DNA of 64,000 nucleotides from Bradyrhizobium sp. RD5-C2 (GTDB lineage: Bacteria; Pseudomonadota; Alphaproteobacteria; Rhizobiales; Xanthobacteraceae): NCBI RefSeq assembly GCF_019972155.1, contig NZ_BOVL01000067.1, positions 78,303-142,302 on the forward strand, given 5' to 3'. Numbering within the stretch: the first letter of the stretch is position 1; every line of letters begins with the position of its first letter. Below are positions 44,365-52,075 of the stretch, piece by piece. A program made the position numbers and the translations under genes. The notes under the pieces are model-generated. The model was not told where the DNA came from and made no database searches. It worked only from the letters and a program-made list of their open reading frames with translations.

Positions 44365-44687
44365 TTCGTTGTCTCTACCTCCGCATCGATCTGCCGACTT
44401 TATGTCTCATTCATTGCGGCAACCTTGCGGTTTGCTCCGCGTGATTGCGTCGTACGCCAAAATTTCGCACGCGCGTGGATTCGCGACAGGCTCGCGCAAG
44501 CTTCGCATGAGACAGAAGCGTGCATCGGGACGATCGAATCGTCTCGACACCGACCGGCACTGCTCAACCGACGGGAGCCTACCACACATGATGGTGGGCC
44601 CCCGCAATGCGAAAGACACGCGAATGCTCTTGTTATCGAATCCGCGGCGCCAGACCGATTGCGCGCTCACCGTGCGGCAGCTCCAGC
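44365..44687. other. Divergent promoter region, response regulator / lipid operon
   Basis: These 323 nt separate the two-component genes from the plus-strand operon. No gene is supported. No convincing Pho box (two CTGTCAT-like repeats 11 nt apart) is visible. The sequence is AT-richer at 44395-44470, where promoters are likely. Confidence 0.5.
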
Positions 44688-45266
44688 ATGTCCGCCGCTG
44701 ACATCCTGCCGTTCGTCCGCGCCTGGGTGCGTAATCCGTTGCGTGTCGCCGCGGTCGCGCCGTCGGGGCCCGCGGTCTCGTCGCTCATGGCGCAGGAAAT
44801 CACCGCGGACACCGGCCCCGTGCTCGAGCTCGGCCCCGGCACGGGCGTCTTCACCCGCGCGTTGCTGAAGCGTGGCGTGAGGCAGCAGGATCTCACGCTC
44901 GTGGAGTACGGCTCCGAGTTCATCCCGCTGCTGCAGCGGCGCTTCCCGGGCGCGCGGGTGTTCTGGATGGACGCGGCCTGGCTGCGCAGGGAGAGCCTGT
45001 TCGACGGGGCGCCGGTCGGTGCGGTCGTAAGCGGCCTCGGGCTTCTCATGATGCCGCCGGAGAAGGTCATCACCATCCTGCACGGCGCCTTCGGCTATCT
45101 CCGCGCTGGCGGCGCGTTCTACCAGATCACCTATGGCCCGCGGTGTCCTGTCGCAGACGCGATCCTGGATCGTCTCGATCTGCAGGCGAGCTGCATCGGG
45201 CAGACGTTCCTCAACCTGCCGCCGGCTTCCGTGTACCGGATCAGCCGCCGCCACACCCACGCTTGA
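44688..45266 (+). CDS. PmtA-like phospholipid N-methyltransferase
   Basis: This 192-residue SAM-dependent enzyme resembles the rhizobial PmtA class, which methylates phosphatidylethanolamine toward phosphatidylcholine. The N-terminal W-V-R-N-P-L-R-V-A-A-V-A-P-S-G-P pattern and the SAM loop V-L-E-L-G-P-G-T-G-V-F-T are the typical features, as is V-E-Y-G-S-E-F after the second strand. The start is not certain; the frame is open to 44607, but the similarity begins near 44688. It is the first gene of a four-gene operon with DedA, a PlcP-like phosphoesterase and a glycosyltransferase. Bradyrhizobium has several Pmt paralogues, so this may act on a different lipid or methylation step. Confidence 0.8.
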   Translation: MSAADILPFVRAWVRNPLRVAAVAPSGPAVSSLMAQEITADTGPVLELGPGTGVFTRALLKRGVRQQDLTLVEYGSEFIPLLQRRFPGARVFWMDAAWLRRESLFDGAPVGAVVSGLGLLMMPPEKVITILHGAFGYLRAGGAFYQITYGPRCPVADAILDRLDLQASCIGQTFLNLPPASVYRISRRHTHA

Positions 45267-45276
45267 TCGAGGCGCC

Positions 45277-45936
45277 ATGGACACGTCGAGCACGATCGCG
45301 ATGTTTCTGCACTTCGGCCTGGTGGGCGTTGGCTGCCTCGCCGTCGCCGAGAAATTCATTCCGCTGCTGCCGTCCTACGTGCTGCTGATGCTGCTCGGCT
45401 TGACGATCTCCGACGGCTCGATGCTCGCAATGACCATCCTCGCGACCAGCGTCGGGTCCGTCGTCGGTGCCATCGGTTGGTACGGGCTCGGGCGCGCGCT
45501 CGGCTCGCGGCGCATCGAGGGGCTGGTGGCGCGCTATGGCAAGTTCGTGTTGCTGCGGCCTTCGCTCTATCGACAGCTCACCGACGCCTATCGCGGCAAT
45601 CATTTCTGGGTGACGCTGATCGGTCAGAACTTGCCTACCGTGCGGATTTACCTCGCTCTCCCAGCCGGTGTGTTGCACCTGGAGCCGCGCGCCTTCGTGA
45701 TGGCGACGGCGATCGGGACCCTGATCTGGAACATGCCGTTCCTCACACTTGGCTATGTCCTGCGCGGCAGCGGCCAAGATCCGATCAGCCTCGGCTTCTG
45801 GGTGGTGGTCATCCTGATCGCCGTGGAGGTCGCGCTGTTCCTGGGATTTCGCTTCTACAAGCGCTCGCTCGCGCCGCGGCCTTTGGCAAAACCGCTCGCG
45901 CTACCCTCACGCTTGCCGGTGGAGGAAGGCGTATGA
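45277..45936 (+). CDS. DedA family membrane protein
   Basis: This 219-residue inner-membrane protein has the SNARE-associated/DedA domain: E-K-F-I-P-L-L-P-S-Y near the start (the re-entrant hairpin), G-W-Y-G-L-G-R-A-L-G, F-V-L-L-R-P-S-L-Y and the second conserved stretch G-Q-N-L-P-T-V-R-I-Y-L-A-L-P-A-G. Family members move phospholipids or undecaprenyl phosphate across membranes. The start is 10 nt after the methyltransferase stop, and the stop overlaps the next gene (ATGA). Confidence 0.9.
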   Translation: MDTSSTIAMFLHFGLVGVGCLAVAEKFIPLLPSYVLLMLLGLTISDGSMLAMTILATSVGSVVGAIGWYGLGRALGSRRIEGLVARYGKFVLLRPSLYRQLTDAYRGNHFWVTLIGQNLPTVRIYLALPAGVLHLEPRAFVMATAIGTLIWNMPFLTLGYVLRGSGQDPISLGFWVVVILIAVEVALFLGFRFYKRSLAPRPLAKPLALPSRLPVEEGV

Positions 45937-47036
45937 GAACCCTGTTGTCCCGCCTGCGGCCGGGCTCGGATACGCTCGAGCGCGCCGCCGCGACGCTGCT
46001 GGTCCTGGCCGCAAGCTATCAGTTCGGTCACGCGGCTTCCGGCGGGCGATATCGTGCCGCCGAGTTCGCGCTGCTGGTGCTTATCGCAGGCATCTATTGG
46101 CACCGATCGATCTTCCGGCGATGCGCCAGCCGCGATGTTACGAAGGTTCTTGCGGGATTGGTCGAAGCCATGGCGGCGGCGTTTCGGCCGGACGGCAAGG
46201 TCGACTCCCAACTTGCGATGCATGGGGCTGGCAATCACACGCCTCGGGATGTCGTCAAGGTCAGGAGCCTGTTCGTCTCCGAAGTCCATCTCGGAACTAG
46301 GGGATGCCAGGCCGAGCGGTTGATCGACTTCCTTCGTCACCATGATGCCGAAACCGTATTCCTGGTCGGCGACATCGTCGACGGCTGGTGTCTGCGCTCG
46401 AGCTGGTACTGGCCCACGGCGCATAATGCGGTTGCGCGGGAGCTGATCGAGCTCGCGCAACGAGGCTGTCGCCTGGTCTACATTCCCGGAAATCACGACG
46501 AGTTCCTGCGTGACTATGCCGGTGCGGCGTTCGGCGGCGTCGAGATTGTCGATCGGGCGATCCATCGTGGCCTCGACGGACGCGACTATCTCGTCGTTCA
46601 CGGCGATCATTTCGATCTCGTGGTGCGGCATGCGCGCTGGCTCGCGCTGATCGGCGATGCCGGCTATCGGGCTGCGCTCGCCTGCAATATCTGGCTCAAC
46701 TGGATCAGGCGCCGATTTGGGTTCGGCTACTGGTCGTTCTCCTCCTGGGTGAAATTGCGGGTCAAGAATGCGGTCAACCACATCGGCCGGTCCGAGGAGG
46801 TGCTGGCGTCGGAGGCCGCGCGCAGCAACGTTCAGGGCGTGATCTGCGGCCACATCCATCACGCGGCGCTGCACGACGATTTCGGCGTCCGCTACATCAA
46901 CACCGGGGATTGGGTGGAGTCGTGCACGGGCGTGGTCGAGCGCTATGACGGGCAGTTTGAAATCGTCCGATGGACGGAGGCGCGAACGACGCTGGATGCG
47001 GCGGAGCTTGTGCCGCTCGCGCAGGCGGCGGCCTGA
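45933..47036 (+). CDS. PlcP-like metallophosphoesterase with N-terminal membrane segments
   Basis: This 367-residue protein has two hydrophobic N-terminal segments (about 18-32 and 43-57), then a calcineurin-type phosphoesterase of the UDP-2,3-diacylglucosamine hydrolase-like group (COG2908). Metal motifs are G-D-I-V-D (146-150), G-N-H-D-E (186-190), V-H-G-D-H-F-D and G-H-I-H-H. The first motif reads S-E-V-H-L-G (Glu117) where the family has S-D-x-H. In Sinorhizobium, PlcP of this group splits phosphatidylcholine to diacylglycerol in phosphate starvation. The following glycosyltransferase gene overlaps by 1 nt, the same pair as in known plcP-agt modules. LpxH-like lipid A activity is an alternative. 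Confidence 0.78.
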   Translation: MRTLLSRLRPGSDTLERAAATLLVLAASYQFGHAASGGRYRAAEFALLVLIAGIYWHRSIFRRCASRDVTKVLAGLVEAMAAAFRPDGKVDSQLAMHGAGNHTPRDVVKVRSLFVSEVHLGTRGCQAERLIDFLRHHDAETVFLVGDIVDGWCLRSSWYWPTAHNAVARELIELAQRGCRLVYIPGNHDEFLRDYAGAAFGGVEIVDRAIHRGLDGRDYLVVHGDHFDLVVRHARWLALIGDAGYRAALACNIWLNWIRRRFGFGYWSFSSWVKLRVKNAVNHIGRSEEVLASEAARSNVQGVICGHIHHAALHDDFGVRYINTGDWVESCTGVVERYDGQFEIVRWTEARTTLDAAELVPLAQAAA

Positions 47037-48067
47037 TGCGCGTGCTGGTGGCAACCGACGCCTGGCGGCCGCAGATCAACGGTGTGGTCCGCTCGCTCGA
47101 ATATCTCGCCAGTGAAGCGCCGTCGCTCGGCGCCCAGATCAGCTTCTTGACGCCGGCCGATTTCCGTACCGTGCCGCTGCCCGGCTATCCCGAAATCCGG
47201 CTCGCGCTGCCGACGATCGGACAGATCGCGCGTGCCATCGCGGCTGCGCGCCCGGACTCGGTGCACATCGCGACCGAAGGTCCGATCGGCTGGATCAGCC
47301 GACACGTCTGCCAGACCCGCGGCTATCCGTTCACGACCAGCTATCACACGCGCTTTCCCGAATATCTCGCCGCGCGGCTGCCGGTCCCGCTGCGGTGGAG
47401 CTACGCGGCGTTGCGCCGTTTCCATAATAGCGGAGACGGCATCATGGTCGGCTCGGCGTCGCTCGAGCAGGCGCTGAAGGCCCATGGCTTCCGCAAATTG
47501 ATGCCATGGTCGCGCGGCGTCGATGCCGAGCTGTTTTGTCCGCGTGCCGAGCGGCCGCTCGCCTTCCCGGCGCCGGTGTTCCTCTATGTCGGCCGCGTTG
47601 CGGTCGAGAAGAACCTCGATGCCTTTCTCGGTCTCGACCTGCCGGGCTCGAAAGTCGTGGTCGGGGACGGGCCGCAGCGCAGCACATTGCAGGCCCGGTT
47701 TCCGCAGGTCCATTTTCTCGGCACGCGGACCGGCCGCGCGCTCGCCGATGTCTATGCATCCGCCGACGTCATGGTGTTTCCAAGTCTGACCGATACGTTC
47801 GGGATGGTGATCCTCGAGGCGCTGGCCAGCGGCCTGCCGGTTGCGGCCTTTCCGGTGATGGGGCCGCTCGACGTGATCGGCAAGTCAGGCTGCGGTTGTC
47901 TCGATCATGATCTGCGCCGCGCGGCGCTCGGCGCGCTGCAGGTGCCGCGCGAGAAATGCCGCGCCCACGCCCTGACCTTCACCTGGCAGGAAAGCGTGCG
48001 TCAGTTCCTCGACAATATCGGGCGGGCGCACGCCTCACCGGCGCGCGCCGCCGTAGCGGGAGGATGA
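47036..48067 (+). CDS. Glycosyltransferase family 4, Agt/diacylglycerol glycosyltransferase-like
   Basis: This 343-residue GT-B enzyme has the N-terminal A-T-D-A-W-x-P-Q-I-N-G-V motif of the MgtA/SqdX/Agt group, T-S-Y-H-T-R-F-P-E-Y, F-L-Y-V-G-R-V-A-V-E-K-N and the C-terminal donor site F-P-S-L-T-D-T-F-G-M-V-I-L-E-A. Related alphaproteobacterial Agt enzymes transfer sugar to diacylglycerol, replacing phospholipid when phosphate is scarce. The start overlaps the phosphoesterase stop by 1 nt (TGATG), so the two are tightly coupled. The sugar donor cannot be read from sequence. Confidence 0.88.
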   Translation: MRVLVATDAWRPQINGVVRSLEYLASEAPSLGAQISFLTPADFRTVPLPGYPEIRLALPTIGQIARAIAAARPDSVHIATEGPIGWISRHVCQTRGYPFTTSYHTRFPEYLAARLPVPLRWSYAALRRFHNSGDGIMVGSASLEQALKAHGFRKLMPWSRGVDAELFCPRAERPLAFPAPVFLYVGRVAVEKNLDAFLGLDLPGSKVVVGDGPQRSTLQARFPQVHFLGTRTGRALADVYASADVMVFPSLTDTFGMVILEALASGLPVAAFPVMGPLDVIGKSGCGCLDHDLRRAALGALQVPREKCRAHALTFTWQESVRQFLDNIGRAHASPARAAVAGG

Positions 48068-48082
48068 GGCCGGTTTCCGGGC

Positions 48083-49216
48083 CTACTGGTTACCCAGCAA
48101 TTCGGTGATCAGCCCGGCTGCCTTGATCCCGGTCCCGCTGATGATGACGACGGTGCGCTCTGCCGGCCGGATCGCGCCGCGCTCCTTCAGGACGTCGAGT
48201 GCGGCGGCGGCCGAGGCCGAGGTCGGCTCGACGAACAGGCCCGTATGCGCCATCCGCTTCAATGCGGCGACGATGCCGTCTTCGGGAATCGCGACCGTGC
48301 CGCCGCCGCTCTCCTTCAGCGCCGCGATCATCTGCTTGAGGCGCAGCGGATGCTTGATCGCGGTACCCTCGGCGATGGTCTTGCGGACCGCGCGATCGAC
48401 CGGCGTGTCGAGGCCGGCGGCGAAGCTGGCATCGACCGGCGAGCAATTGAGTGGTTGCGCGGCAAACAGCCGCGGCAGCTTCTTGATCTGACCGGCCGCA
48501 AGCAGCTCCTTGAAGCCGATATGGCAGCCGAGCAGGCTGCTGCCGGCGCCGACCGGCATGATGACATTGTCCGGCGCGGTGAAGCCGAAGTCCTCCCAGA
48601 TCTCGTAGGCCAGCGACTTGGTGCCCTGCAGGAAGAATGGCTGCCAGTTGTGGCTGGAGTAGAAGGTCTGCTTCGACTGGCGGATCGCTTCCGCCTCGGA
48701 TTCCTCGCGCGGGCCCTCGACCAGTTGCACCTCGGCGCCGAAGGCGTGCATCTGCGCCACCTTCATCGGCGATGTCGTCGCCGGCGCAAGGATCCTGACC
48801 CGCATGCCGCCCGCCGCGCCATAGGCCGAGACCGACGCGCCGCCATTGCCGGAAGAGTCCTCCAGCACCGCGTCGACGCCGAGCTGGCGCAGGAAAGACA
48901 GCATCACGGTGGTGCCGCGATCCTTGAAGCTTGCGGTCGGGTTGAACCATTCGAGCTTGAAATGCGGCCGCAGATCGCCCCACGGCTTCTCGACCGCGGG
49001 CGTGCAGCCTTCGCCCATCGTGATCGGCTGCCTGATCTCGACCGGCAGCGCCGCGCGGTAGCGCCACAGCGAGCGCGTCCCGCGGTCGACCTCGTCGCGG
49101 GAGATGCCGGGCAGCGGTGTGACGAGCAGCGGCTTGCCCTCGTCGGAGCACCAGCGCGGAACATCCAGCGGATAGAGCTTTCCGTTGAGCGGGTCGATAT
49201 AACCAGGTGAAGGCAT
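48083..49216 (-). CDS. Threonine synthase-like PLP-dependent enzyme
   Basis: This 377-residue fold-type II PLP enzyme has the cofactor Lys98 in N-P-T-A-S-F-K-D-R-G, S-S-G-N-G-G-A-S for PLP phosphate/carboxylate contacts, and P-V-G-A-G-S. The N-terminal C-S-D-E-G segment recalls the zinc-ribbon-like start of many threonine synthases but keeps only one Cys. It is the last gene of a three-gene operon after DSD1- and HAD-family genes, which suggests catabolism of a hydroxy-amino acid (dehydratase or lyase) rather than biosynthetic threonine synthase. Confidence 0.85.
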   Translation of the reverse strand: MPSPGYIDPLNGKLYPLDVPRWCSDEGKPLLVTPLPGISRDEVDRGTRSLWRYRAALPVEIRQPITMGEGCTPAVEKPWGDLRPHFKLEWFNPTASFKDRGTTVMLSFLRQLGVDAVLEDSSGNGGASVSAYGAAGGMRVRILAPATTSPMKVAQMHAFGAEVQLVEGPREESEAEAIRQSKQTFYSSHNWQPFFLQGTKSLAYEIWEDFGFTAPDNVIMPVGAGSSLLGCHIGFKELLAAGQIKKLPRLFAAQPLNCSPVDASFAAGLDTPVDRAVRKTIAEGTAIKHPLRLKQMIAALKESGGGTVAIPEDGIVAALKRMAHTGLFVEPTSASAAAALDVLKERGAIRPAERTVVIISGTGIKAAGLITELLGNQ

Positions 49217-49229
49217 CTCTATTCAGTCC

Positions 49230-49886
49230 TCAAGGCACGGTCCGGTCGGACATTTCGCGACCGAGCACGAAAGCCGGCAAGGTCGCAAGGCTGTCACGAA
49301 CCATGATCGGGGCGGGCGCCCCTTCCGGCAGGTTCATTTCGGCCCGATTATGCCACCAAGTCGGCAACTGCACACGTGCCGTACCGAACAGATCATAGCC
49401 CGATCCCGCGACGAACAGGCATCGATTGGCCGGGACCGGCAATTCGTCGAGGGCGAGCTGATAGGGTTGCGGCTGCGGCTTGTAATAGCCGGCGCGTTCG
49501 GCCGTCACGAACACGGTGAGGGGAACGCCGAGGCGATCGGCGGCGATGCGGCCGAGTCGCTCCGAGCAGTTGGTCACGACGCCGAGCGCGACGCCGGCCT
49601 CGTGCAGCGTTTGCAGGACATCGAAAACCTCGGGCCAGGGATCGAGCTTAGCATAGCTTGCGCCGAGCTCCTCGGCCAATTCGAACGGCAGCCCGACATT
49701 GCGCGCAGCCTCGCCCACCAGATCCTCATAGGGACGATAGCGTCCGGTGGCATAGGTGTTCCTGAGATACTCGGCACGCCAGCGCAGCCCGGCTTCGTCG
49801 GAGCCCGCCACCTTGTTCCAGAGTGTCCAGCTGTCGAGCAGCGCGGTCAGCAGATCGAACAGAACGGCGTCATAGGCTCGGGTCAT
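49230..49886 (-). CDS. HAD family hydrolase (haloacid dehalogenase type II-like)
   Basis: This 218-residue HAD protein has motif I as V-L-F-D-L-L-T-A-L-L-D: the nucleophile Asp is present, but the second Asp (+2) of phosphatases is Leu. It also has motif II Val-Thr-Asn (G-V-V-T-N-C-S-E) and a Lys in Y-K-P-Q-P-Q-P-Y. Loss of the +2 Asp is typical of haloacid dehalogenases, which do not need acid help for a phosphate leaving group. GGAG lies 9 nt before the ATG at 49886. It is operonic between the DSD1 and PLP-lyase genes (17- and 13-nt gaps). Confidence 0.87.
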   Translation of the reverse strand: MTRAYDAVLFDLLTALLDSWTLWNKVAGSDEAGLRWRAEYLRNTYATGRYRPYEDLVGEAARNVGLPFELAEELGASYAKLDPWPEVFDVLQTLHEAGVALGVVTNCSERLGRIAADRLGVPLTVFVTAERAGYYKPQPQPYQLALDELPVPANRCLFVAGSGYDLFGTARVQLPTWWHNRAEMNLPEGAPAPIMVRDSLATLPAFVLGREMSDRTVP

Positions 49887-49903
49887 GGGCTGTGCTCCGT
49901 TTC

Positions 49904-51064
49904 CTACCATCCGCGAAACCGCTCCCATTGCCGGACCGAGCCGGAGCCGGCGGCGACGACATGGTAGCGGTCGTGCTGGGCTCCGGTCGCGCAGGCATGG
50001 TTCGGCAGGATCCGCACCTTCGTGCCGATCGGCAGCGTCACCTGCGGCGCGGTGCTGCCGGGACGGAGCGCGATGATGCCGTGCTCCTGATTGGTTTCGG
50101 TCACGATCAAATCGGGATAGGGCCGTCCATCGATATCGCAGACGATGCCGTAGCCCTGGTCGATCGGCTGCTTCGCGGTGCCGCGATCGCGCGACAGCGC
50201 CATCCAGCCCGCATCGATGAAGGTCCAGCCGCGATCGGCGCGATGGCCGATCACCGTCGTCAGCACCGACAGCGCAATGTCCTCGACCGTACAGACCCCG
50301 ATCCCGGCCATGACAAGGTCGAACATCACGAACACGCCGGCGCGCACCTCGGTGACGCCATCGAGCCGGCACGCGAAATGCGCGGTCGGCGTCGAGCCGA
50401 CGCTGACCGCGGGGCAGGGCAGTCCGGCCGCGCGCAATGCCTCGGCGCAGGCGACCGCGGCGGCACGCTCCTGTTCGGCCGCCTGCTCGAGCGCCGCTAC
50501 GCTGCGGCAGGAATAGGATTCGCCGGCATGCGCCATCACGCCGCGCAGTTCAGCGCCGCCTTGATGCAGCGCGCGGCCGATCTCGACCAGCTGCGGCTCG
50601 TGCGCGCCGACACCGGCGCGATGGCCGTCGCAATCGATCTCGATCAGCACGGGAATGCGATCGTTCGTCATGCGCGCCATCGTGGTGACGGCCGCCGCCT
50701 GCTCAGGGCTGTCGAGCACCACAGAGAGGTCCACGCCCTGCCGCCGCAGCGCGGCGACGCGATCAAGCTTTTGCGGCGCGATGCCGACGGCATAGAGGAT
50801 GTCTTTCACGCCTGCCGCAGCAAACACCTCGGCTTCCTGGAGGGTCGAGACCGCCGCCGGGCCGCCTGGGCCGTCCATGACGGCGCGCGCCGCCGGAATG
50901 GATTTCGCGGTCTTCAGATGCGGGCGCAGCGGCACGCCAAGCCGCGACAGCCGCGTCTTCAGGCGGGCGATATTGTGCAGCATCCGGTCTTCGTCGAGGA
51001 CGAGGCAGGGTGTCTCGATATCGGCAAGCGGATGCGGGGCGTTCAAAACAGGGGCTGCTGACAT
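49904..51064 (-). CDS. DSD1 family PLP-dependent enzyme (D-threonine aldolase / D-serine dehydratase type)
   Basis: This 386-residue fold-type III PLP enzyme has an alanine-racemase-like N-terminal barrel with the cofactor Lys51 in R-P-H-L-K-T-A-K, and a C-terminal DSD1 domain with the metal pair His356-x-Cys358 in P-N-H-A-C-A. Enzymes of this group are metal-assisted D-threonine aldolases, D-serine dehydratases or D-threo-3-hydroxyaspartate dehydratases. It is the first gene of an operon with HAD and threonine-synthase-like genes, divergent from a LysR regulator. Confidence 0.87.
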   Translation of the reverse strand: MSAAPVLNAPHPLADIETPCLVLDEDRMLHNIARLKTRLSRLGVPLRPHLKTAKSIPAARAVMDGPGGPAAVSTLQEAEVFAAAGVKDILYAVGIAPQKLDRVAALRRQGVDLSVVLDSPEQAAAVTTMARMTNDRIPVLIEIDCDGHRAGVGAHEPQLVEIGRALHQGGAELRGVMAHAGESYSCRSVAALEQAAEQERAAAVACAEALRAAGLPCPAVSVGSTPTAHFACRLDGVTEVRAGVFVMFDLVMAGIGVCTVEDIALSVLTTVIGHRADRGWTFIDAGWMALSRDRGTAKQPIDQGYGIVCDIDGRPYPDLIVTETNQEHGIIALRPGSTAPQVTLPIGTKVRILPNHACATGAQHDRYHVVAAGSGSVRQWERFRGW

Positions 51065-51119
51065 CCGGCGAGACTAGCCGTTTCCATGCTAAGTACAATT
51101 TACCGAATGTCATTCTTGG

Positions 51120-51137
51120 ATTAAGTCTGGACTTAAT
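51120..51137. promoter_or_regulatory. Perfect palindrome at the LysR start, probable operator
   Basis: ATTAAGTC (51120-51127) and GACTTAAT (51130-51137) are exact reverse complements 2 nt apart. The site contains the T-N11-A pattern of LysR operators, overlaps the LysR start codon and lies 56 nt upstream of the divergent DSD1 start, fitting autoregulation plus control of the catabolic operon. Confidence 0.65.
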
Positions 51138-52059
51138 GCTCTCCACCGACGACATCCGCTTCTTCCTGGCCATCGCTGCGGCCCGGTCGCTCGCGGCCGC
51201 GGCCCGAGCGCTCGACGTGACGCCTTCAGCCGTCTCGCAGCGGCTGCAGAGCCTCGAGCAGCGCCTGGGCGTTCAACTGGTCAGCCGTTCGGCCCGGCGG
51301 CTGACATTGACCGATGAGGGCGAGCTGCTGGTGCTGCGCGGCGGCACGCTGCTCGACGAGGCGACGGAGTTGACGGAAGCGCTGCAGGCGCGGCGCGGAA
51401 CCATCGCCGGCCACCTGAAAATTCTTGCGCCGCTCGGCTTCGGACGCCGCTACGTCGCCCCGGTCGTTGCTGCCTTCCGGTCCCGGCATCCCGATGTGTC
51501 GGTCGAGCTCGAACTGTCCGATCGGCCGGCGCGTGCCGCCGCGAGCGCGTGGGATGTCATGATCCATATCGGGGCGCTGAAGGATTCCACGCTTCGCTTG
51601 CTGCGCCTTGCGCCCAATGAACGCTTTCTTTGCGCCGCACCGGCCTATCTGAAGCGCAAGGGAATGCCGGCGAGCCCGCAGGATCTGCGCGGGCATCAAT
51701 GCATCGCGTTGCGCGAGAACGAGGAGGACGTCACGCTCTGGCGCTTCTCGCGAAGGCGCGCGGCGTCGGAGCCTGACGTCGTCAGGATCGAGCCGATGCT
51801 GTCGAGCAATGACGGCGAGGTGGTGAAGGCCTGGGCGCTCATGGATCACGGCCTGATCGTGAGGTCGGAGTGGGATGTCGCCGAGGACCTCGCCGGTGGC
51901 CGGCTGGTGCGTGTGCTGCCGAACTTCCGCCTGCCGCCGGCCGACATCGTTGCGCTGCTCAATCCGGGCCGCGGCGGGCGGGCTAGGCGCACGCAGGCTT
52001 TTGTCGAGCATCTGCGCGCCGCCCTTACGCCGCCGCCCTGGCGCAGCAGGCCGCGCTGA
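51136..52059 (+). CDS. LysR family transcriptional regulator
   Basis: This 307-residue regulator has an N-terminal HTH (residues about 3-62, S-L-A-A-A-A-R-A-L-D-V-T-P-S-A-V-S-Q-R-L) and an effector-binding domain. The ATG at 51136 begins the family similarity; the frame is open to 51010 but without similarity. A perfect palindrome covers the start codon. The divergent DSD1-HAD-PLP operon is the obvious target. It is convergent with the acetoacetyl-CoA synthetase gene (16-nt gap). Confidence 0.93.
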   Translation: MLSTDDIRFFLAIAAARSLAAAARALDVTPSAVSQRLQSLEQRLGVQLVSRSARRLTLTDEGELLVLRGGTLLDEATELTEALQARRGTIAGHLKILAPLGFGRRYVAPVVAAFRSRHPDVSVELELSDRPARAAASAWDVMIHIGALKDSTLRLLRLAPNERFLCAAPAYLKRKGMPASPQDLRGHQCIALRENEEDVTLWRFSRRRAASEPDVVRIEPMLSSNDGEVVKAWALMDHGLIVRSEWDVAEDLAGGRLVRVLPNFRLPPADIVALLNPGRGGRARRTQAFVEHLRAALTPPPWRSRPR

Positions 52060-52075
52060 CGGACGGCGCGATCGC

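Noticed and set aside
44365..44687. Pho box upstream of the lipid operon
   Set aside because: Fragments such as TGTCTCAT near 44403 resemble half a box, but no second half with 11-nt spacing exists.
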